A stretch of 49,209 nt of DNA from NCBI RefSeq assembly GCF_001942255.1, contig NZ_MKKC01000086.1:1-49209 (forward strand), written 5' to 3'. The notes under the pieces are model-generated. The model worked only from the letters and a program-made list of their open reading frames with translations, was not told the DNA's origin and did not search any database. The translations under genes and the position numbers were made by a program. Shown one piece after another: positions 20,817 to 29,388 of the stretch (its first letter is position 1; each line of letters begins with the position of its first letter). The DNA comes from Nocardiopsis sp. CNR-923 (GTDB lineage Bacteria > Actinomycetota > Actinomycetes > Streptosporangiales > Streptosporangiaceae).

Positions 20817-21664
20817 GCGCACCCCGCGCCGTACTCGTCACCGGAGCCACCGGCGCCACCGGCGGTCGCACCGCGGCCCGACTGGTCGCCGCGGGCCTGC
20901 GCGTGCGGGCCGCCAGCCGCGCCGCCGCGCCGGTCACGGGCGCCGAGCCGGTCCGCTTCGACTGGTACGACCCCGCCACCCACCAGGCGACCCTCGACGG
21001 GGCCGACCGCATCTACCTCGTTCCGCCTCCGGGCGACCCGGATCCGGCCGCCGTCATGCTTCCCTTCCTCGACCGCGCCCGGACGGCGGGCGCGCGCCGC
21101 GCGGTCCTGCTGAGCGCGTCGTCCATCCCCGAGGGCGGCCCGGCGGCGGGGGTGGTGCACCGCGCCCTTCCGGACCTGTTCGACGAGTGGGCGGTCCTGC
21201 GGCCCTCCTGGTTCATGCAGAACTTCACCGGCGCCCATCCACACGCTCAGTCCATCCGTAGCGAGGGCGTTATCCTCACCGCGACCGGCTCCGGCCGCGT
21301 CGGGTTCGTCGACGCCGCCGACATCGCCGCCGTGGCCGCCCGAGCCCTGACCGACCCCGAGGCCCTGAACGGCGACGCGGTCCTGACCGGGCCCGAGGCG
21401 CTGAGCCACGACGACGTGGCCGCCGTCCTCAGCGAGATCACCGCAGCCCCCGTCGTCCACCGCCGTGTGTCCCGTGAGCACATGCGGGTGCGGCTGGGCG
21501 CGTCGATCCCGCCGGAGTTCGCCGCGATGCTCGCCGACATGGACCACGCCATCGCGCACGGCGCCGAGGACCGCGTCACCGACGCCGTCGAACGCCTCAC
21601 CGGACGTGCGCCCAGCGGTTTCGCCGCCGTGGCCCGGCGGGAGCTGGGAGAGCGGGCCCGGTGA
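20813..21664 (+). CDS. NmrA-like NAD(P)-binding reductase
   Basis: The ATG overlaps the preceding stop (ATGA). The 283-residue protein has the Rossmann motif VLVTGATGATGGRTAARLVA (GxxGxxG), then LDGADRIYLVPPPGDPDPAA, LLSASSIPEGG and VLRPSWFMQNFTGAHPHAQS, with DAADIAAVAARALTDPEALN after it. This is the NmrA/ergot-alkaloid EasG-like subgroup of atypical SDRs. It probably reduces or senses a small electrophile with NADPH. It shares the TetR-controlled operon with the NTF2 protein. A strong hairpin follows at 21744-21773. Confidence 0.86.
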   Translation: MSAPRAVLVTGATGATGGRTAARLVAAGLRVRAASRAAAPVTGAEPVRFDWYDPATHQATLDGADRIYLVPPPGDPDPAAVMLPFLDRARTAGARRAVLLSASSIPEGGPAAGVVHRALPDLFDEWAVLRPSWFMQNFTGAHPHAQSIRSEGVILTATGSGRVGFVDAADIAAVAARALTDPEALNGDAVLTGPEALSHDDVAAVLSEITAAPVVHRRVSREHMRVRLGASIPPEFAAMLADMDHAIAHGAEDRVTDAVERLTGRAPSGFAAVARRELGERAR

Positions 21665-21743
21665 CGATCCGCGTCTCCCCATCCCCGGTGCCGTCTCGGG
21701 CCGCGGGCGGTGACGTCGCCGACGCAATGCGGGTCCCACGCCC

Positions 21744-21773
21744 CGCCGCACCCGGACCGCCCCGGGTGCGGCG
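21744..21773. terminator. Bidirectional hairpin terminator
   Basis: CGCCGCACCCGG-ACCGCC-CCGGGTGCGGCG is a perfect 12-bp stem between the convergent NmrA gene (stop 21664) and the reductase gene (stop 21782). Confidence 0.85.
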
Positions 21774-21781
21774 GCCCCGGG

Positions 21782-22525
21782 TCACTTCTGGTCGGCGAGC
21801 CAGTCCTCGAAGGAGGTCGGTGCGATGCGGGCGTGCGCGCCCGGGAGCAGGACGTTTCCGGCCATCTCCGTTCCGAGGAGTCCCGACCACGTCGGCACGA
21901 GCGTGATCTCGCGGCCCCGCGCCCGGTAGGTGCGCCGTGCCATGTCGACCAGGTCGTGGGGAGCGGGTCCGGCCAGATCGCGGTGGCGCTCCCGAGGCTC
22001 GCCCGCCGCGACCTCGGCCAGGACGTCGGCCACGTCGGCGGGGGCGACCGGCTGCACGAGCAGCGGGGCCAACTCGGCGACCCCCTTCCGCTCGGTCCAG
22101 CCGGCGACCATGGCGGCGAAGTCATGGAACTGGGTGGCCGGGACGATCGTCCACGGCACCGCGCCCTCGGCCACCTGGCGCTCCTGTTCGCGCTTGGCGG
22201 CGTAGTGCGCGTTTCCCTCGACCCGGTGGATGCCCACGATGGACAGCAGCACGTGGTGGCGCACGCCCGCCCGCTCCTCGGCGGCGAGCAGGTTGCGCGT
22301 GATGGCGCCCAGGTAGTCCACCGCCCGCGACCGCTCGGTGAGCGTGGTGCTGGTGGCGTCGACGACCGCGTCGACGCCGTCGAGGACCCGGTCGAGTCCG
22401 TCCGCGGTGAGCAGGTCCACGCCGAGGGAGCGGCTCAGGCCCACGACCTCGTGTCCGTCCCGCTTCAGGGCGCTGACGGCGAGGGAGCCGATGTTGCCCG
22501 TTGCTCCGGCGACGGCGATCCGCAT
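21782..22525 (-). CDS. NAD(P)H-binding atypical SDR (NmrA/YwnB-like)
   Basis: ATG 22525 with AGGAGGAG upstream gives MRIAVAGATGNIGSLAVSAL, the GxxGxxG dinucleotide motif, then LDGVDAVVDATSTTLTERSR, VRHHVLLSIVGIHRVEGNAH (Ser-containing strand), YAAKREQERQVAEGAVPWTI and VPATQFHDFAAMVAG. Length is 247 residues. Close relatives in actinobacteria are small reductases of uncertain substrate. It is divergent from the Rrf2-type regulator at 22608, a common pairing that suggests Rrf2 repression and redox or electrophile induction. Confidence 0.86.
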   Translation of the reverse strand: MRIAVAGATGNIGSLAVSALKRDGHEVVGLSRSLGVDLLTADGLDRVLDGVDAVVDATSTTLTERSRAVDYLGAITRNLLAAEERAGVRHHVLLSIVGIHRVEGNAHYAAKREQERQVAEGAVPWTIVPATQFHDFAAMVAGWTERKGVAELAPLLVQPVAPADVADVLAEVAAGEPRERHRDLAGPAPHDLVDMARRTYRARGREITLVPTWSGLLGTEMAGNVLLPGAHARIAPTSFEDWLADQK

Positions 22526-22607
22526 GGTGATCACTCCTCCTGTTGACTGCACCGAAGATTATCCCGGACAAAAAAAGATCCGCAATAGCTTCAATATGCT
22601 GGAAGGC

Positions 22608-23081
22608 ATGAAGCTGCCTGTGAGTACCGAGTGGGTGTTGCACTGCGCCGCGTCACTGGCGCAGATCGAACCGGGGGAGACCGCGTCCGCGACCCGCCTC
22701 GCCGAGTTCTTCGACGTCCCCGCCGCCTACCTCGCCAAACAGCTCCAGGCGCTGGTGAGGGCGGGAGTGCTGGCCGCGACCACGGGACCGCGCGGCGGTT
22801 TCCAGCTCGCCAGGCCCGCCGCGCAGATCAGCCTGCTCCAGATCGTCGAGGCGGTCGACGGCGCCTCCTCCCCCTACGTGTGCGGCGAGATTCGCCAGCG
22901 GGGGCGCGGGGCGTTGCCGCCCGAGGACTGCCAGGACCGGTGCGTCCTGGCTCGGAGGATGGACGAGGCGCACCAGGCCTGGCGCGAGAGCCTGGCGGGG
23001 GTGTCCCTCGCCGACATCCTCGACGCCATTCCCGAGACCGCGCCCGCGCGCACGCGCTCGCGTCTGCTCGGGCGGGGCTGA
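22608..23081 (+). CDS. Rrf2-family transcriptional regulator
   Basis: ATG 22608 (after GGAAGG at 22601-22606; ATG 22596 is the in-frame alternative) gives MKLPVSTEWVLHCAASLAQI. The winged helix includes SATRLAEFFDVPAAYLAKQL, QALVRAGVLAATTGPRGGFQ and LARPAAQISLLQIVEAVDGA. Three Cys follow (YVCGEIRQ..., EDCQDRCVL), the position where IscR/NsrR-type members bind an Fe-S cluster. Metal or thiol sensing is therefore possible but unproven. Length is 157 residues. The divergent reductase gene is the probable target. A strong terminator hairpin follows. Confidence 0.85.
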   Translation: MKLPVSTEWVLHCAASLAQIEPGETASATRLAEFFDVPAAYLAKQLQALVRAGVLAATTGPRGGFQLARPAAQISLLQIVEAVDGASSPYVCGEIRQRGRGALPPEDCQDRCVLARRMDEAHQAWRESLAGVSLADILDAIPETAPARTRSRLLGRG

Positions 23082-23089
23082 CCACCGGC

Positions 23090-23119
23090 GTGCCCGGCGC
23101 GGTCGGCCGCGCCGGGCAC
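23090..23119. terminator. Bidirectional hairpin terminator
   Basis: GTGCCCGGCGCGG-TCGG-CCGCGCCGGGCAC is a perfect 13-bp stem with a 4-nt loop between the convergent Rrf2 (stop 23081) and TetR (stop 23123) genes. Confidence 0.88.
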
Positions 23120-23122
23120 ACG

Positions 23123-23746
23123 CTAGGCGCGCGGCTCCTCCAGCCGCCGCCAGCCGTTCTCGACCGAGCGGCGGCACCGGTCGGGGTCGTCGCCCGTGCC
23201 GATGTACAGCGCGGTCAGCAGGGTGACGCCGTTGGCGAGGGCATGGCGCGGCAGGGGGCCGTTGGCGACCAGGGAGGCCAGCCCGTGCGCGACGGTCCAG
23301 CTTTGGACCGCAAGTTCGCGCGGTGCGGTCTCGGCGCGCAGGCGTCCGACGCCGCGGCCCCGGTCCGCGGCGCGGTCCAGGTACTCCAGGGTCGCGTTCG
23401 CGGCCCGCAGGTCGGCCAGTTCGAAGCTCGCGTCGAACATGACCCGGTACAGGTCGGGGTGGTCCAGGGCGTTGACGAGGTAGACGGCGACCAGGGCGGT
23501 CAGGTCCTCGACGGGGTCGTCGGTGGTGGCCAGCGTCGCGTATCTGGCGGCGAGGCGGGTGAAGCCCTCCTGGCGCAGCGCCTCCCACATGCCGTCCATA
23601 CCGCCGAAGTGGGTGTAGACGGCCATGGTCGACACACCGGTCCCGGCCACCAGTGACCGCAGGGTGATCGGCTCGCGGGTACGGAGCATGTGCGCGGCCC
23701 GTTCGATGAGCAGGGTGCGGACCGCGGGGTCCTTCGTTCTCACCAT
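23123..23746 (-). CDS. TetR-family repressor with WHG-type C-terminus
   Basis: ATG 23746 gives MVRTKDPAVRTLLIERAAHM. The HTH is LRSLVAGTGVSTMAVYTHFG. The C-terminal part (WTVAHGLASLVANGPLPRHA, LTALYIGTGDD) contains the W-x-x-x-H-G signature of WHG-domain TetRs. Length is 207 residues. The upstream ATG 23761 lies within the operator, so 23746 is preferred. A perfect palindrome at 23760-23777 separates it from the divergent RidA gene, its likely target. Confidence 0.86.
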   Translation of the reverse strand: MVRTKDPAVRTLLIERAAHMLRTREPITLRSLVAGTGVSTMAVYTHFGGMDGMWEALRQEGFTRLAARYATLATTDDPVEDLTALVAVYLVNALDHPDLYRVMFDASFELADLRAANATLEYLDRAADRGRGVGRLRAETAPRELAVQSWTVAHGLASLVANGPLPRHALANGVTLLTALYIGTGDDPDRCRRSVENGWRRLEEPRA

Positions 23747-23759
23747 GGAACCAGAATAC

Positions 23760-23777
23760 ATAGCATGGCAATGCTAT
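23760..23777. promoter_or_regulatory. Palindromic operator between TetR and RidA genes
   Basis: ATAGCAT-GGCA-ATGCTAT is a perfect 7-bp dyad in an AT-rich patch 13 bp upstream of the TetR start and 43 bp upstream of the RidA start. It is a good candidate operator for the adjacent TetR protein. Confidence 0.75.
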
Positions 23778-23820
23778 ATTCACAGCGTCCACCAGCCGGA
23801 ACCGCCAACGAGGAGTCAAC

Positions 23821-24231
23821 ATGGCCGTCACCCTGATCAACCCCGAAGGACTGCCCGAGGTCGACCTCTACCGGCAGGTGTCGGTCGCCACCGGATCCAA
23901 GCTGGTTTTCGTCGCCGGGCAGATCGCCCGCGACGCCGACGGCGGCAAGGTCGGCGAGGGCGACTTCGCCGCCCAGGTCGAGCAGTGCTACCTCAACCTC
24001 GGCGCCGCCCTGGCCGGTGCCGGCGCGACCTTCGACGACGTGGCGAAGCTGACGCTGTACGTGGTCGACTGGACCGAGGACAAGATGCCCCTGTTCGTGG
24101 AGGGCGCCGCACGGGCCTCGGAGAAGCTCGGCGTCAGCGTGCGGGCGCCGCTGACCGGAGTGGGCGTCGCCGCGCTGGCCGAGCCCGACGTCATGGTCGA
24201 GATCGAGGCCACCGCGGTCATCGACGGCTGA
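23821..24231 (+). CDS. RidA family (YjgF/YER057c/UK114) protein, non-canonical active site
   Basis: The 136-residue protein reads MAVTLINPEGLPEVDLYRQV, with LVFVAGQIARDADGGKVGEG, QVEQCYLNLGAALAGAGATF and VRAPLTGVGVAALAEPDVMV, EIEATAVIDG. The fold is clearly RidA. However, the position of the catalytic Arg in deaminating RidA proteins (E. coli PARSCVEV) is occupied by Leu (APLTGVGV), so 2-aminoacrylate deaminase activity is doubtful. It is probably a trimeric cytosolic protein of another Rid subgroup. It is divergent from a TetR gene with a palindrome between them. Confidence 0.88.
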   Translation: MAVTLINPEGLPEVDLYRQVSVATGSKLVFVAGQIARDADGGKVGEGDFAAQVEQCYLNLGAALAGAGATFDDVAKLTLYVVDWTEDKMPLFVEGAARASEKLGVSVRAPLTGVGVAALAEPDVMVEIEATAVIDG

Positions 24232-24252
24232 CCGGACCGCCCGGCTGCCGGA

Positions 24253-24974
24253 TCAGCGGCGCAGCGCGCAGTCACCGCACATCCCCTGACCCGGCAGCCG
24301 GTAGTACAGACAGCACGTCGTGCGTTCGAACACCGCCAGCCCCTGGTCGTCCGCGCCCGCGTAGCCGCCGGTCCCGGACAGGGCGGGGCGCTCCAGGAGC
24401 GCACGCGCCAACGTCTCGGCCGCCGGGCGGGCTTCGGGGCGGTCCGCGCCCAGGGACCGGACCGCCCCGGCCAGGGCTGCGGCCGTGTTGCCGCGCAGCA
24501 GCCCCGGCGACACCTTCCCGATCCGGCACAGAACGCGCGCGACGCGCTCCATGACGCCGCTGACGACGGTCTCCTCCACCCAGTCCGCCACCGCCTGCCG
24601 CGAGGCGGTGGCGGCGTACTCCTGGGTCGTGCGCAGGACGACCGGCCCCTCTCGCTCGGGATCGTAGTGGAACCGCGCGGCGTCCAGCAGCGCGCCGTGG
24701 CACACACCCGCGGCCACCACCGGCGACAGCAGACGCGCGGCCAGGCCCTGGTGGAAAATGGAGGCCGCCACGCGCCACTCCACGTCCCCGGGGCCTGGTG
24801 GGACAGCACCGCGAGCTGTCCCCGGACCCGGTCGACCTCCCGCGCGATCGGCGTCGGGGCGCCGCCCCCGTCCAGGGTGCGCCACCGCCGTCCGGGCGGC
24901 TCCCCCTCCAGCCCGAACAGCATGTTGATCCGTCCCACGTCGGCCAGAACCGGCCGCACCCGAACGTGTGCCAC
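24253..24974 (-). CDS. FhuF-like (2Fe-2S) ferric reductase, one frameshift
   Basis: GTG 24974 starts VAHVRVRPVLADVGRINMLF. After a single shift near 24797 the frame continues DVEWRVAASIFHQGLAARLL and ends TTCCLYYRLPGQGMCGDCAL plus RR. The terminal C-C-x10-C-x2-C is the FhuF-type 2Fe-2S binding motif. These cytoplasmic proteins reduce ferric siderophores to release iron. Corrected length is about 240 residues. It is divergent from the histidine-kinase gene. A siderophore-interacting protein occurs elsewhere in the window (36301). Confidence 0.83.
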
Positions 24975-25052
24975 GCCTTCCCCTTCCCCTGACAGTGGTG
25001 CTGGCACCACCCCGACCACACGTGCTGATCGCCTCGCCGCGCGGATCCCGCG

Positions 25053-26472
25053 ATGACTAGGCTGGTGCTTGTGACCGGCCATGACCTCCCCACCGACGCC
25101 GCGGACCGAGAGGGCGGACCCCTGCACTCCGCCCGGGCGAACCTGGCCCGGGTCGCCGAGGCCTACGGCGACACCTGGCGCGTCCGGCTGGTGGCCGTCC
25201 TGCACCTGATGACCTCCCTCACGCTGGCCGTGCTCTACCTGCTGCCGGGCCTGCTGCTCCTGATGTCGGCCACCTGGATCGGCCTCACCCTCATCCTGCC
25301 CTGGGCGCCCGACCTCGCCCCGACCGGCCGGCGTCACCCGGATCGTCGCGGACACGCTGTTCCTCCTCGCTTCGCCGGTGGCGGCCACCCTCCTGGCGCG
25401 GCTGGCCTGCCGGGTGCAGCGCGACCGTCTGGGCTCGGTGTTCGGGATCGTGGAGACCCAACCGCCCGACCCCCTGGCGCCGGGCGGCCGCCCGGGTCGG
25501 GGATGGCGGTTCCTGTTCGGGCGCGACGCCTGGGCGCACGTGGCGCGCAGCGCCGTGGCCGGCGTGCACGCCCTGCTGTCGGGGGGGTTGGCCGTGGCCC
25601 TGGTGGTGTGCGGCGGGGCCAGCGCGATGGGCGCGCTCCTCGGGGTGATGTACGCGCTGGTCATGGGGGCGCCGAGCGCGGTCGCCGGACTGCTGGTCGT
25701 GGTCGTCGCGGGTCCGCTGGCGGCCCTGCTCGGCCTGCGCCTGGCACCCTATCTCGTGGCCACCGAGGTCATGCTCCAGCGCGCCCTGCACTTCGACGCG
25801 CCCGAGGTCCGTGTCCGGCGCCGTCTGCTGCACGTCCAGGACAGCCGTCTGCGCATGGTCGACGCGGCCGAGGCCGAGCGGCGCCGCATCGAACGGGACC
25901 TGCACGACGGCGCCCAGCAACGGCTGCTCGCGCTGTCCATGACCCTGACCCGCGCCCGTACGCAGTTGGCGCGCGACCCCGAGCGCGCACGGATCCTGAT
26001 CACCGACGCGCAGCGGGAGTCCAAGGAGGTCATGGAGGACCTGCGGCAGGTGGCCCGCGGCCTGCACCCCCGTGTGCTGACCGACCACGGCCTCGCCTCG
26101 GCGCTGCCGGTGGCGGCCGGTCGCTCGCCGGTCCCGGTCGAGGTCGACGTGGTGTTGGACGGGCGGCCCTCAGCCCGGGCTGAGGGCGTGGCCTACCACG
26201 TCGTGTGCGAGGCGTTGACGAACGTCGCCAAGCACGCCTCGGCCACCCGGGTCACGGTGTCCGCCCACCGCGTGGGACGTCCGACCGACCGGGACGGCGG
26301 CCTGGTGCGGATCACCGTCTGCGACGACGGCTCCGGTGGCGCCGACCCCGAGGCCGGAACCGGTCTGTACGGGCTGTGGGACCGGGTGGACGCCGTCGAC
26401 GGAACACTGACCGTACGCAGTCCGGCCGGTGAGGGCACGACCCTGGCCGCCGACATCCCATGGGAGGCGTGA
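25053..26472 (+). CDS. NarL-type sensor histidine kinase, one frameshift
   Basis: From ATG 25053 the N-terminus has hydrophobic helices (LVAVLHLMTSLTLAVLYLLP, GLLLLMSATWIGLTLIL). After a shift near 25320 further helices follow (LFLLASPVAATLLARLACRV, AVAGLLVVVVAGPLAALLGL). The cytoplasmic part has the HisKA_3 phosphoacceptor AERRRIERDLHDGAQQRLLA (His in DLHDG) and an HATPase with N box EALTNVAKHAS and G boxes CDDGSGGA and GTGLYGLWDRV. The corrected length is about 473 residues with roughly six membrane segments and a putative sensor domain in the membrane. It overlaps the response regulator by GTGA. Confidence 0.9.
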
Positions 26473-27169
26473 ACGTGCACGACACGTCCGGTACGGGCGG
26501 GTCCCCGGCGGGCCCGAGGGTCATCATCGCCGAGGACTCGGTCCTGCTGCGCACCGGCATGGCCCGGCTGCTGGAGGACTCGGGTGTGGTGGTCGTCGAC
26601 CAGGTGGGCGACGCCGACGCCTGCTGGCCTCGGTGGACGCCCACCCCGACGTCGACCTGTGCCTGGTGGACATCCGCATGCCGCCCGCCTACTCCGAGGA
26701 GGGCATCGAGGCGGGTGTGCGCATCCGCCGCGCCCACCCGCAGGTGGCCGTGCTCCTGCTGTCGCAGCACGTGGTCAGCCGGTACGCGGCCGATCTGCTG
26801 GGCGGAGGCGCCACCAGGGTCGGATACCTGCTCAAGGACCGGGTCGCCGACATCGAGGAGTTCCTGACCGTGATGCGGCGGGTGGCCGAGGGGGGAGCTG
26901 CGATCGACCCCGAGGTGGTCTCCCAACTGCTCAGCCGTCGCCGCGACAGCGCCCTGGAGCGGCTCACCCCCAGGGAGACCGAGGTGCTCGGGGTCATGGC
27001 GGAGGGGCTCAACAACGCGGGAATCGCGGCGCGGCTGACCGTGACCGACCGCGCGGTCGAGAAGCACATCCGCTCGATCTTCACCAAGCTCGACCTGGGC
27101 CAGGACGACCACGACCACCGCAGGGTCCAGGCGGTCCTGCGGTACCTGCGCGGGGCCGAACGGGCCTGA
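26469..27169 (+). CDS. NarL/LuxR-type response regulator, one frameshift
   Basis: GTG 26469 overlaps the kinase stop (GTGA); ATG 26460 is possible. The receiver begins GPRVIIAEDSVLLRTGMARL (acidic pair ED). After a shift near 26622, where a C seems lost, it continues DVDLCLVDIRMPPAYSEEGI with the phosphoacceptor Asp in LVDIRMPP, then VRIRRAHPQVAVLLLSQHVV and VGYLLKDRV (Lys). The LuxR HTH is LTPRETEVLGVMAEGLNNAG and LTVTDRAVEKHIRSIFTKLD. Corrected length is about 233 residues. It pairs with the upstream kinase and may control the DUF4097 gene that follows 47 bp downstream. Confidence 0.9.
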
Positions 27170-27216
27170 CGCGGGCGATGACAGGAAGGCTCCGGTCTTC
27201 CGGGAAGGAATTCGAT

Positions 27217-28197
27217 GTGACATTCAAGGGCAGGGGCCTGTACGCCTCGTCGAGCAAGGAGCCGGGCGGGTTCCGCGCGGGCCCGTGGATGCTGTTGGGC
27301 GCCGTGCTCGTGATGGCGGTGATCGGTGTCACCGTGGTGTGGGTGCTGAGCAACGTGAGCGTGGACAGTGAACGGCGCGACGACACCTTCGAGGCGGCCG
27401 CGCTCCTGGGGATCGACAACGACACCGCGGGCGACGTGACCGTCGTCGCGGGATCCGGGGACGAGGTGGTCCTGGAGCGAACGCTGCGTTCGGGGCCGTT
27501 CCAGGAGCCCGAGGAGTACGTCACCGAGGACGGCGGCACCCTCGTCGAGGCCGAGTGCGAGGGCGAGGGCGTGTGGTTCCTGGGCGGTGACTGCGCGGTG
27601 GACTACGACGTGACCGTGCCGGAGGGGACCGAGGTGACGGTGAGCACCGTCAGCGGCCGGATCCGGGTGGAGAACGTCGACGGCCTGCTGGACCTGTCCA
27701 GCACCAGCGGCAACGTGGTGGTGAACGGCAACGTCGGGGACGTGGCGGCCTCCTCGACCTCTGGCGGTCTGGAGCTGTCGGGGGTGGAGGGGTCGGTCGA
27801 GGCCGAGACCGCCTCGGGCCGCGTCCTGGCATCCGGGGCGGGGGAGTCACTGAGCGCCCAGTCGGTCTCCGGGACCGTCGAGGTGTCCAACTTCGCCGCG
27901 AGGGTGGTGAACGCGGCCTCCACCAGTGGGCCGGTCGTCGTGGGCGGGGGCTTCACCTCGGCTGAGGTGTCGACCACCTCGGGCTCGGTCGAGGTCGCCA
28001 CCGAGGACGCGTTCGACTGGTTGTCGGTGGACTCGACCAGCGGCACGGTCCGCGTGCGCGTCCCGGAGGGCGTCTACGCGGTGACCGGGGAGTCGACGTC
28101 GGGCGGGCGTGACATCGGGGTGGACATCTCCGTCGACGCCCAGGCGCGCATCGATGTGAACACGGTCAGCGGGTCGGTGAGCGTCCAGGGGCTGTGA
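27217..28197 (+). CDS. DUF4097 family membrane-anchored beta-helix protein
   Basis: GTG 27217 follows GGAAGGAA; ATG 27178 is the in-frame alternative. After a short cytoplasmic tail one membrane segment is seen (MLLGAVLVMAVIGVTVVWVL). The extracytoplasmic part is Ser/Thr/Gly/Val-rich with repeated short beta-strands ending in SGT/SGS: VSTVSGRIRVENVDGLLDLS, STSGNVVVNGNV, SVSGTVEVSNFA, TTSGSVEVATED, STSGTVRVRVPE, TVSGSVSVQGL. This repeat pattern is the DUF4097/DUF4098 (LiaG-like) beta-helix, often near two-component systems of the cell-envelope type. Length is about 326 residues. It probably belongs to the regulon of the upstream kinase/regulator pair. Confidence 0.85.
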   Translation: MTFKGRGLYASSSKEPGGFRAGPWMLLGAVLVMAVIGVTVVWVLSNVSVDSERRDDTFEAAALLGIDNDTAGDVTVVAGSGDEVVLERTLRSGPFQEPEEYVTEDGGTLVEAECEGEGVWFLGGDCAVDYDVTVPEGTEVTVSTVSGRIRVENVDGLLDLSSTSGNVVVNGNVGDVAASSTSGGLELSGVEGSVEAETASGRVLASGAGESLSAQSVSGTVEVSNFAARVVNAASTSGPVVVGGGFTSAEVSTTSGSVEVATEDAFDWLSVDSTSGTVRVRVPEGVYAVTGESTSGGRDIGVDISVDAQARIDVNTVSGSVSVQGL

Positions 28198-28198
28198 G

Positions 28199-28578
28199 TC
28201 AGCGTTCGAAGCGCAGCGCCGCCCAGTCCGAGTCGATCCGGACCTGGGCGGCGCCGTGCCATCCGGCCTCGTGCAGCGGCTCCCACCCCTGGTCCGCGGT
28301 CAGGTCCGTGATGATGGTGCCGCCGCGTTGGGGAAAGCACATCCACAGCCGGGTGCGCGGCCCGGCCAGGTCGAGCGCGGAGGGGGCCTCGCGGCGGACG
28401 GTGCCGCGGTCCAGGGCGAACAGGTGGATGTCGTCGTAGTCGGCGCCCTCGATGGGGCCCAGGTCGATGTGGATGTCCCGCGGCGGCTCCAGCAGGCGCA
28501 GGTAGCGTTCGGGGGCGTGAGGACGAGCAGCCGGTCCCCGGGCAGCACCCCCAGTCTCCGGGCGAGCGTGTCCGACAT
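28199..28578 (-). CDS. DUF3052-like small protein, one frameshift
   Basis: ATG 28578 gives MSDTLARRLGVLPGDRLLVL plus TP. After a shift near 28519 the frame continues PERYLRLLEPPRDIHIDLGP, IEGADYDDIHLFALDRGTVR, WMCFPQRGGTIITDLTADQG and ends AAQVRIDSDWAALRFER. The start (KLGxKxGxxVLxLxxP) and the C-terminal DDSWSxxRF-like ending resemble the DUF3052 family of small actinobacterial proteins of unknown function. Corrected length is about 126 residues. It is convergent with the DUF4097 gene, one base separating the stop codons. Confidence 0.62.
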
Positions 28579-28652
28579 TCCCCCTCCGTTCGGTGTCCCG
28601 CGCGAGCGATCCCGCGACCCTCCCGACACCGTACGGTTCCGGCGCGCCGATT

Positions 28653-28740
28653 CCGAGCGGCATCCGCCGGTCGACCACGACATGACCGGGTTTTTAGAGT
28701 TCCTGCACAGCGGACGGTGCGGTGCGACGAGGCGCGATCG
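28653..28740 (+). repeat. Imperfect 88-bp direct repeat, copy A
   Basis: This stretch aligns without gaps to 29853-29940, exactly 1200 bp downstream, at about 67 of 88 positions (76%). The best part is CCGAGCGG, CCGGTCGACCACG and CGGACGGTGC. Copy B contains the promoter and first codons of the Gfo/Idh/MocA gene. Copy A corresponds to a degenerate version in which the start codon is lost. Confidence 0.7.
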
Positions 28741-28800
28741 GGTCCGGGCAAGGCGTCGCCTCCGCGTCGGCTGGACGCGGGGGCGGTGGGATGACCGGTG

Positions 28801-29388
28801 TCAGCGGGCGAACTGCTTGAGTTCGTCGGTGTCCAGGGTGACCCCGGTGCCGGGGACGGCAACCTGTTCGCCGTAGGGGTGGGCGTTGCATTCCAGGTAC
28901 TCACCGCCCAGGGGGCGGGAGTAGACGACCACGGCGTTCATCGTGCGATCGACGCACACGTACGCCGGGATGCCGCTTTCCGCGTAGGCTGCGGGCTTCT
29001 CCACGCGGTCGCGGGCTTTGGTGTCCGAATCCCACGAGGTCACCTCGACGACGGCGAGAACACCGTCGGGGTCGGGATAGTCCCGGTGGCCTTTGAAGTT
29101 TCCTCGGGGTACCAGGACCCCGTCGGGCAAGGCCTGCCCCTTGCGGTAGGTCTCGACTTTCAGTCCCTGGCCTTGGAGTAGGTCACAGTCAGCGCGCTGG
29201 ATCAGACACTGGCGGAACATCCACGCCATGATCTGGCTGTGGTCGCTGTCGGTCACTCGGTGGACCCAGACCCTTCCGTGGATGAATTCGAGGATGGTGC
29301 CGTCGTCTTCGTATGCCTGTGCGGCCAGCCGTGCGAAGAGGTCGGGGTCAATGGCGGGTGGCGGGGGGCAGCGGTCGGTGACGGTCAT
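28801..29388 (-). CDS. Uma2 (DUF820) family PD-(D/E)XK-type endonuclease
   Basis: ATG 29388 with GGAGGGG upstream gives MTVTDRCPPPPAIDPDLFAR, then LEFIHGRVWVHRVTDSDHSQ (Gly-Arg and His-Ser near the usual Uma2 start), ALPDGVLVPRGNFKGHRDYP (Asp in PDG), VLAVVEVTSWDSDTKARDRV (Glu-x in VVEV, then DxxxKxR), and EKPAAYAESGIPAYVCVDRT. The PD...VEVxSxxTxxxDxxxKxxxYxxxGIxxY pattern is the Uma2 restriction-endonuclease-like fold, abundant in cyanobacteria and actinobacteria. Its biological role is unresolved. Length is 195 residues. It follows a small ribbon-helix-helix-like gene and both lie between the two 88-bp repeats. Confidence 0.88.
   Translation of the reverse strand: MTVTDRCPPPPAIDPDLFARLAAQAYEDDGTILEFIHGRVWVHRVTDSDHSQIMAWMFRQCLIQRADCDLLQGQGLKVETYRKGQALPDGVLVPRGNFKGHRDYPDPDGVLAVVEVTSWDSDTKARDRVEKPAAYAESGIPAYVCVDRTMNAVVVYSRPLGGEYLECNAHPYGEQVAVPGTGVTLDTDELKQFAR

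Noticed and set aside
22526..22607. Operator between the reductase and Rrf2 genes
   Set aside because: The AT-rich patch with ATTATCCCGGAC and GATCCGCAATAG is suggestive, but the dyad symmetry is too weak to report.
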